Source: Planctomycetota bacterium (lineage in GTDB: Bacteria; Planctomycetota; Phycisphaerae; Phycisphaerales; SM1A02). Taken from it: DNA of 58,306 nt. Location of the stretch: assembly GCA_022574595.1 (NCBI GenBank), contig JACZRS010000023.1, positions 1-58,306 on the forward strand. Reading direction: 5' to 3'. The notes under the pieces were generated by a model. The model was given only the letters and a program-made list of their open reading frames with translations, had not been told where the DNA came from and did not search any database. The translations under genes were made by a program, and so were the position numbers. Positions 53,822-58,306 of this stretch are shown here, piece by piece (within the stretch, counting starts at the first letter, position 1; every line of letters begins with the position of its first letter).

Positions 53822-55122
53822 ACCCGGTTATAAAATGGATTAAGCTCAACATCTTCATCGTCGTATTTAGCGCCATTATTGTCGCAGCGCCAATCGGAAT
53901 GTGGTTCGTTGGTGGCTCGATGAATGAATCAGTAAGCAAGGAAGTATCTGAACGCGCTAACCGCATGACAGATTTGAATAGAATTAAAAATACCAGTGTC
54001 TCGATCATCAATCCGGTCAAAGGCAATACTCCAATTAACGAAATTATTGTTGTGAATCCTGATTTTCTTGATCGTTACCGTGATATGGTGATGACGGTAG
54101 GTAAGGATGCTGAGGCAGTTCATAAATTGGCGCTTGAATATAACCACAAAGATCGTGGCGTACTCCTACCCGAGCTTTTTCCCGCACCGCCTGAATATGA
54201 GCGCGATACTCTGCCATATGAAATGCATACAAGGTTTATCGCAGGCATAGAAGATCTGCTTGTTAGGATTGATGCAGGCAAACCCCCATCTTCCGAGGAA
54301 GTTGGCGAAGACCTCGAATCTGAAAAGGAACAACTGGAAAACCGAAATGTTGCGGATGAAGATGGCGAAGAAAAACAGAAGTGGCTAAGAGAGAAACTCT
54401 CGGAAAATCGATTATCTATCTATGCCGATCGTGCTTCGTCTGTTGGCGTGTATGCTTCGCTTGATTCGTTTACAAACTTAGAAATAGATCAACCAGGTCC
54501 TGTTCCGCTTCCTAGTAAACTATATGAATGGCAATGGCAGTATTGGATTTATGAAGATATTTTGTTAGCTATGAAAAATGCTAATAACGATTCTGTCTCA
54601 GTACTCGATGCGCCGGTAAAGCGCATTGTTAGCCTTGCAGTGCGATACGATCCACTTGCAGGTGCTTCAACTAATAGAGGTTCCAGCGCTGGGAGTGGTG
54701 GTTTTGGTAGTGGCCGCAGAGGATCTTCAAAGAAAACTAACAATGAGGAAAGTACGCTACCCGCCGCCAACCCGCGCGTAGAAGTTAAGCTTGATTACAG
54801 TGAATCATTTACAGGTCGTCATACAAATTCTCTTTACGATGTAAGGTTGGTTAGGCTTATTTTGGTGGTTGAAACCGCACATATACCTGCTGTAATGGAT
54901 GCATTAGCGCAGCGGAATTTCATCACCGTTATAAAATCTGAAATTGAGCCCGTAAATTCGTTTGATGCGTTACGTGATGGATATTTTTATGGCGAAGATC
55001 CAGTATCTAGTCTTGAGTTGGAATTAGAGACAATCTGGTTCCGCCAATGGATGTCCCCTTTTATGCCTGATGATGTTAAGCAAGCATTGGGAGTTCCTTT
55101 ACAACAAACACCTTCAAGCTAG
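53818..55122 (+). CDS. PilO-like bitopic membrane protein
   Basis: A 434-residue protein with a short cytoplasmic head, one membrane span (residues ~10-33: IKLNIFIVVFSAIIVAAPIGMWFV) and a large periplasmic part with a coiled coil and a charged helical stretch (EEVGEDLESEKEQLENRNV). A short Gly/Ser-rich linker lies near residues 280-310. A ferredoxin-like end follows (LVRLILVVETAHIPAVMDALAQRNFITVIKSEIEPV), which resembles PilO or GspM periplasmic domains in outline. The ATGA overlap with the pilM gene shows coupling. Assignment as PilO-like comes from position and topology, not from sequence identity. Confidence 0.75.
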   Translation: MNPVIKWIKLNIFIVVFSAIIVAAPIGMWFVGGSMNESVSKEVSERANRMTDLNRIKNTSVSIINPVKGNTPINEIIVVNPDFLDRYRDMVMTVGKDAEAVHKLALEYNHKDRGVLLPELFPAPPEYERDTLPYEMHTRFIAGIEDLLVRIDAGKPPSSEEVGEDLESEKEQLENRNVADEDGEEKQKWLREKLSENRLSIYADRASSVGVYASLDSFTNLEIDQPGPVPLPSKLYEWQWQYWIYEDILLAMKNANNDSVSVLDAPVKRIVSLAVRYDPLAGASTNRGSSAGSGGFGSGRRGSSKKTNNEESTLPAANPRVEVKLDYSESFTGRHTNSLYDVRLVRLILVVETAHIPAVMDALAQRNFITVIKSEIEPVNSFDALRDGYFYGEDPVSSLELELETIWFRQWMSPFMPDDVKQALGVPLQQTPSS

Positions 55123-55185
55123 TTAATTGAGGGTTAAGTCGTTTTTGAACATTAATTACAACGCCCCTCACTTGGAGCGAAATCG

Positions 55186-57132
55186 ATGAAGACTAAGGGT
55201 ATTACGATTTGGGAACAGCACGCAGAGAAATTCGTGCTAGGCATTTCTGGACTATTGTTTGTGGGTTTCACCGCACTTCAGTTCATAGGTGAACAAGAAG
55301 AAATGACCGCTGTCAAAGTAGATAGCTACTTGATAGAAGCTGCTGAATTGCTGCAAGTACAAATGGAATCGTCAGCAACTGCATCGCTTGATATTCCAGA
55401 GCCGGTTACTGCACATAGTATTTTGGAGTCATCGCTTGCAAGTTCAATTTGCCCGGAGGTAATGGTTGATTTTCCCCAAATCAGATTAGCCCCTCAGATT
55501 GCGTTTACTGGTAACGGAAAAAAGGAAGTGCGGTTCGCAGAACTTAACTTTGCGCCTCCTGATCGAATTACAGTAACCCAGACAACGGATACTTTGGCGG
55601 ATGGTGTTCTTGATGAGGTTCCCGAACTAGCAGCTTATCTTGATGATCCAAATGGGCCTCCGGATATTACTTGGACGACCCCTTTTGTTCAATTCGATCG
55701 AGAAGCGTTAATGCAACAAGTGCGTGGTGAGCTTCTAAATGAAGGTGATGGGATTAAGTCAATTCCCAGTTCCTGGTATGCCAGCCCACTTACTATTGTC
55801 GATGTACGTTTTGAACGGGAAACCCTTGTCGATGACGGGATTTGGACGCAGCTAACACTACTAGAGCAAATTCCCAGTCGTTTCTCACTTCGTGATCTAC
55901 TAGAAAAAGATATCGATAATACTGCTCGTAGCCAGATTCTAAGCCAGGCGCGGAATGTCAATTTGCAAGAGGATATTAGTCAGCCAGCTTTTTATGCAAC
56001 GCGCAATGATTCGTGGGCTCCGGTTAGCTTCAAGGAAGAGATTATAAAGATTGGCTCTGAACCAGAAGATCCTCGCATCGGAGCGCTTCGCCGCAATCTA
56101 AGGCGTTTGCTCTACAAGAAAGCTGACATAGTCAAGAAGCTTGAAGAAGCTGGTGGTCCTCTAGATGAAAACAGCCCTCCAGGTGGTATTGGTAATCCAC
56201 CGGGTGGAAATCCGGGCGGTGGTGGTCGAGGCGACGGAGGAAGAGGTAGAGGGAGAGGAGGAAGGGGTGGCAGTGGTGATGGCGATGGAGGGGGAAAGAA
56301 AGCACCTCCTGGTGGCGGTATAGGTGGTATGGGTAGCGGCGGTAGTGGTCTTGGTAGACGTGATATAGGTGGTGCTGATAGCGAAAGAGGCCGCAAGAAA
56401 CGTATTGGCTTGACCAAACAACTAAAGAAGGTGCAGATTAAGATTGATCGTATACGTAAAGAATTGCCGGATGAGCCCGATGATGTTACGCCAATAGGTG
56501 AGGGAATAGACGAAAGTGCGATTCTTGTCTGGACACACGATCTAACTGCTAAGTCAGGTGAGACCTATCGCTATCGCGCAACTATAAACGTGTATAACCC
56601 CTTCTTTGGTAAAAGGCGAAATCTGTCTAGCGATCAAGAGCACCTGGCGGATTTATTCATAATTGCGTCGGCAGCTAGCGAATGGTCTAGCCAAATTACT
56701 GTTGATTCGCGCTTGCAGCTTTACATCATCAGAGCTTCCGCACCTGGTCAGAGTGGTGGGAGTGGCTCACTTGGACTAGGACTGGCAACCGCTGAGGTTT
56801 TTAGGTATTACGATGGAAGAGAGTGGATGGAGACTTTTAAAGTTCAGCCAGGCGAACATATTGGTGGCCTGGAAATGCAGCGCCATGAGGGTATGGAGGT
56901 TGACTTTAGCACTGGCATCTATGTTCTGGATATCATCGGTGATATCAATGAAGAGCGAAATGGCATTCAGATTCGCACAGGTCATGCTGCTCGCGTCCTA
57001 TTACAGGATACCGCAGGTGAACAAAGTGTTGAAATCCGTCATCCCCGTAGCGATAGTAGTGATCCCAATCGCGAGGATTTACGCTACCGAGTGCAGGAGC
57101 GGAAGCGTATTGCTCGAAATAGTGACGGGTAA
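55186..57132 (+). CDS. single-span protein of the pilus-like module, Gly-rich linker
   Basis: A 648-residue protein of no known family. One membrane span lies near residues 17-33 (VLGISGLLFVGFTALQFIG), and the rest should be periplasmic. A beta-rich domain fills residues ~90-300. A charged coiled coil and a Gly-rich stretch of about 70 residues follow (~330-400), then a second coiled coil (KRIGLTKQLKKVQIKIDRIRKELP) and a C-terminal beta domain (SAILVWTHDLTAKSGETYRYRATINVYNPFFG). By order it takes the place of PilP. GGAG lies eight bases before the ATG. Probably in one operon with the two preceding genes. Confidence 0.78.
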   Translation: MKTKGITIWEQHAEKFVLGISGLLFVGFTALQFIGEQEEMTAVKVDSYLIEAAELLQVQMESSATASLDIPEPVTAHSILESSLASSICPEVMVDFPQIRLAPQIAFTGNGKKEVRFAELNFAPPDRITVTQTTDTLADGVLDEVPELAAYLDDPNGPPDITWTTPFVQFDREALMQQVRGELLNEGDGIKSIPSSWYASPLTIVDVRFERETLVDDGIWTQLTLLEQIPSRFSLRDLLEKDIDNTARSQILSQARNVNLQEDISQPAFYATRNDSWAPVSFKEEIIKIGSEPEDPRIGALRRNLRRLLYKKADIVKKLEEAGGPLDENSPPGGIGNPPGGNPGGGGRGDGGRGRGRGGRGGSGDGDGGGKKAPPGGGIGGMGSGGSGLGRRDIGGADSERGRKKRIGLTKQLKKVQIKIDRIRKELPDEPDDVTPIGEGIDESAILVWTHDLTAKSGETYRYRATINVYNPFFGKRRNLSSDQEHLADLFIIASAASEWSSQITVDSRLQLYIIRASAPGQSGGSGSLGLGLATAEVFRYYDGREWMETFKVQPGEHIGGLEMQRHEGMEVDFSTGIYVLDIIGDINEERNGIQIRTGHAARVLLQDTAGEQSVEIRHPRSDSSDPNREDLRYRVQERKRIARNSDG

Positions 57133-57251
57133 TTGCCCTATTTAATCAGTTAGATAATGGCAAGTTGCTGATAGGGCTGTCTTTACTCCAGTTTTGGCCA
57201 TTGGAATCTCATAAAGTCGATTGAAATCAGTGGAGGAACCGGCGGCTGAGG

Positions 57252-57279
57252 TTGACTCGCCGTATGCCCCTGCTATGCT
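57252..57279 (+). promoter_or_regulatory. rRNA promoter ahead of 23S
   Basis: TTGACT (57252-57257) and TATGCT (57274-57279) are separated by 16 bp, with a GC-rich stretch between the -10 box and the expected start near 57286, as in stringently controlled rRNA promoters. Confidence 0.55.
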
Positions 57280-57293
57280 TCAGGCTCCGAAAA

Positions 57294-57314
57294 CGCGAGG
57301 TGATTTGCCTCGCG
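57294..57314 (+). promoter_or_regulatory. boxB-like hairpin in rRNA leader
   Basis: CGCGAGG (57294-57300) pairs with CCTCGCG (57308-57314) over a 7-nt loop, just after the expected transcription start. A hairpin before boxA is usual in bacterial rRNA leaders. A weaker boxA-like TGCTCTGTTATT follows directly. Confidence 0.5.
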
Positions 57315-57387
57315 TGCTCTGTTATTGCGGACCGAGTTCGGCCGATTTGGGATCCCTCAAAACGGCTGTTCAAGGTGCGTTGAGCAA

Positions 57388-57400
57388 AGCTCTTTGAAAA
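57388..57400 (+). promoter_or_regulatory. boxA antitermination site
   Basis: AGCTCTTTGAAAA closely matches the bacterial rRNA boxA (TGCTCTTTGAAAA type), which loads NusB/NusE for antitermination. It supports reading the 57.29-57.68 kb stretch as an rRNA leader. Confidence 0.7.
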
Positions 57401-57555
57401 GTCATGATCGATTGTCAATAGCTGCTTGTTCTGCGGTCCCCCCGTTGGAACGAGTAGCAAACCGAGACAGAATTCGAGAGCCACTTATAAAGGCTTCTTG
57501 TCATGATCAGGTTGGACGGCTTTGTCCTCTTGGTTTTAAGTGACAAGACAATAAT

Positions 57556-57609
57556 ATTGGGACACGTTTTTTTAGCGTGTCCCGCCCGGGACACAGTCGG
57601 TGTCCCAAT
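57556..57609 (+). promoter_or_regulatory. bistable GGGACAC/GTGTCCC element in the 23S leader
   Basis: Two GGGACAC and two GTGTCCC arms alternate: 57559-57565, 57577-57583, 57588-57594 and 57600-57606. They can fold as two hairpins in a row, or as one long hairpin (ATTGGGACAC with GTGTCCCAAT outside, GTGTCCC-GCCC-GGGACAC inside). It lies about 75 nt before the 23S start and may be a processing or antitermination structure. Confidence 0.6.
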
Positions 57610-57682
57610 GATTTTGATATCTATAATCGATTCGAGACGGGCTTTGGTCCCTAAAGTGCCATTGCCGGGATCGGGTCGTTGT

Positions 57683-58306
57683 GACAAAGTTATGAAGGGC
57701 GTGCGGTGGATGTCTAGGCGTTGAGAGGCGATGAAGGACGTGGGAACCTGCGAAAAGCCCAGGGAAGCTGGTAACCGAGCTATGATCCTGGGATGTCCGA
57801 ATGGGGCAACCCTCCCGATTTATCGGGAATTCATACCTGAATGCATAGGGTATGAAAGCGAACCCGGAGAACTGAAACATCTCAGTACCCGGAGGAACAG
57901 AAAGCAAACGCGATTCCGTAAGTAGCGGCGAGCGAAAGCGGATTAGTCCAAACCCGTCTTCGGACGGGGGTTGTGGGCACCAATGTAGCGGTCGGAAAGT
58001 TTTGCAAATTGTCTGGAAAGGCGAACTATAAAAGGTGATAGTCCTGTAGTAAAACATGAAGATTGCTTAGGTGTTCCAGAGTAGTACGGAGCTCGTGAAA
58101 CTCCGTATGAAACTGGGGGGTCCACCCTCCAAGACTAAATACTCCTCAACGACCGATAGCGCACCAGTAAGGCGACTGAACGATGAAAAGCACCCCGATA
58201 AGGGGAGTGAAAAGTACCTGAAACCGCATGCTTACAAGCGGTCGGAGTCCGCCCTAGGCGGATGACGGCGTGCCTTTTGCATAATGAGTCGACGAGTTAC
58301 TCTCTA
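57683..58306 (+). rRNA. 23S ribosomal RNA, 5' part
   Basis: The first ~620 nt of 23S rRNA. Highly conserved tracts are present: CGGTGGATG near 57704-57712 (Escherichia coli positions ~22-30), AGAGGCGATGAAGGACGTG, TCCGAATGGGGCAACCC, AGTAGCGGCGAGCGAAAGCG, and near the end TGAAAAGTACC and GTGCCTTTTGCATAATGAGTC. The 5' end is placed by alignment to the E. coli start and may be off by several bases. The gene continues beyond the window. No 16S rRNA or tRNA gene precedes it; the upstream neighbour is the pilus-like operon. Confidence 0.97.

Noticed and set aside
57315-57680. tRNA gene or 16S 3' end ahead of 23S
   Set aside because: No anti-Shine-Dalgarno 16S end (CCTCCTTT) and no cloverleaf could be found in this leader.

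Overview
The window looks like part of a planctomycete chromosome, most likely class Phycisphaerae. Several signs agree: an ECF sigma factor gene overlapping a Ser/Thr kinase gene; a second kinase with a tetratricopeptide tail; three secreted proteins ending in the same dockerin-like tail (core LLxLFANWGPC); two adjacent bactofilins, one with a zinc ribbon; a DUF1573/ankyrin lipoprotein; and a 23S rRNA gene with its own promoter and no 16S gene in front of it. The assignment comes from reading the sequence, not from a database search.

Layout. 1-6.3 kb: truncated kinase and sigma factor, RRM RNA-binding protein, TypA/BipA GTPase, a probable structured RNA with alternative pairings, RIO-type kinase, and a cluster of palindromic repeats. 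6.3-18.5 kb: secreted and envelope proteins (BNR/Asp-box propeller, subtilisin-like protease, metzincin-like metalloprotease, PHP-domain lipoprotein), Mn-type superoxide dismutase, a multi-spanning membrane protein and a DUF2617-like protein. 18.6-23.7 kb: HEAT-repeat protein with a small membrane partner, family 4 uracil-DNA glycosylase, D-aminoacyl-tRNA deacylase and MEMO1-family protein. 23.8-32.3 kb: kinase-TPR gene, trypsin-like secreted protease, TM2 protein, DUF1573-ankyrin lipoprotein and M32 carboxypeptidase. 32.4-40.3 kb: two CPBP membrane proteases, two bactofilins, DNA polymerase IV, a PilZ-like protein, glycyl-tRNA synthetase and a second Y-family polymerase. A rearrangement scar lies inside this stretch: a 3' remnant of glyS joined to a 3' remnant of dinB. 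40.6-44.2 kb: FG-GAP propeller and a putative three-gene metal-handling cluster. 44.2-51.4 kb: PdxA, FMN reductase, VOC protein, SufR-like regulator, YceH, S1-domain protein and MtaB. 51.6-57.1 kb: a three-gene type IV pilus-like inner-membrane module. 57.25 kb to the end: 23S rRNA promoter, leader and the first ~620 nt of 23S rRNA.

The pilus-like module is the most system-like part. Its first gene appears to fuse PilM to PilN, with the PilN motif INLVP following the actin-like domain in the same chain. It is followed by two single-span proteins, and two of the three carry long Gly-rich linkers. The intergenic DNA is dense with several short repeat families: 9-, 8- and 7-bp tandem repeats, GGAT-N4-ATCC hairpins whose stems covary between copies, and elements bounded by GCGAGCCGG/CCGGCTCGC. 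I found no tRNA, CRISPR array, insertion sequence or prophage.
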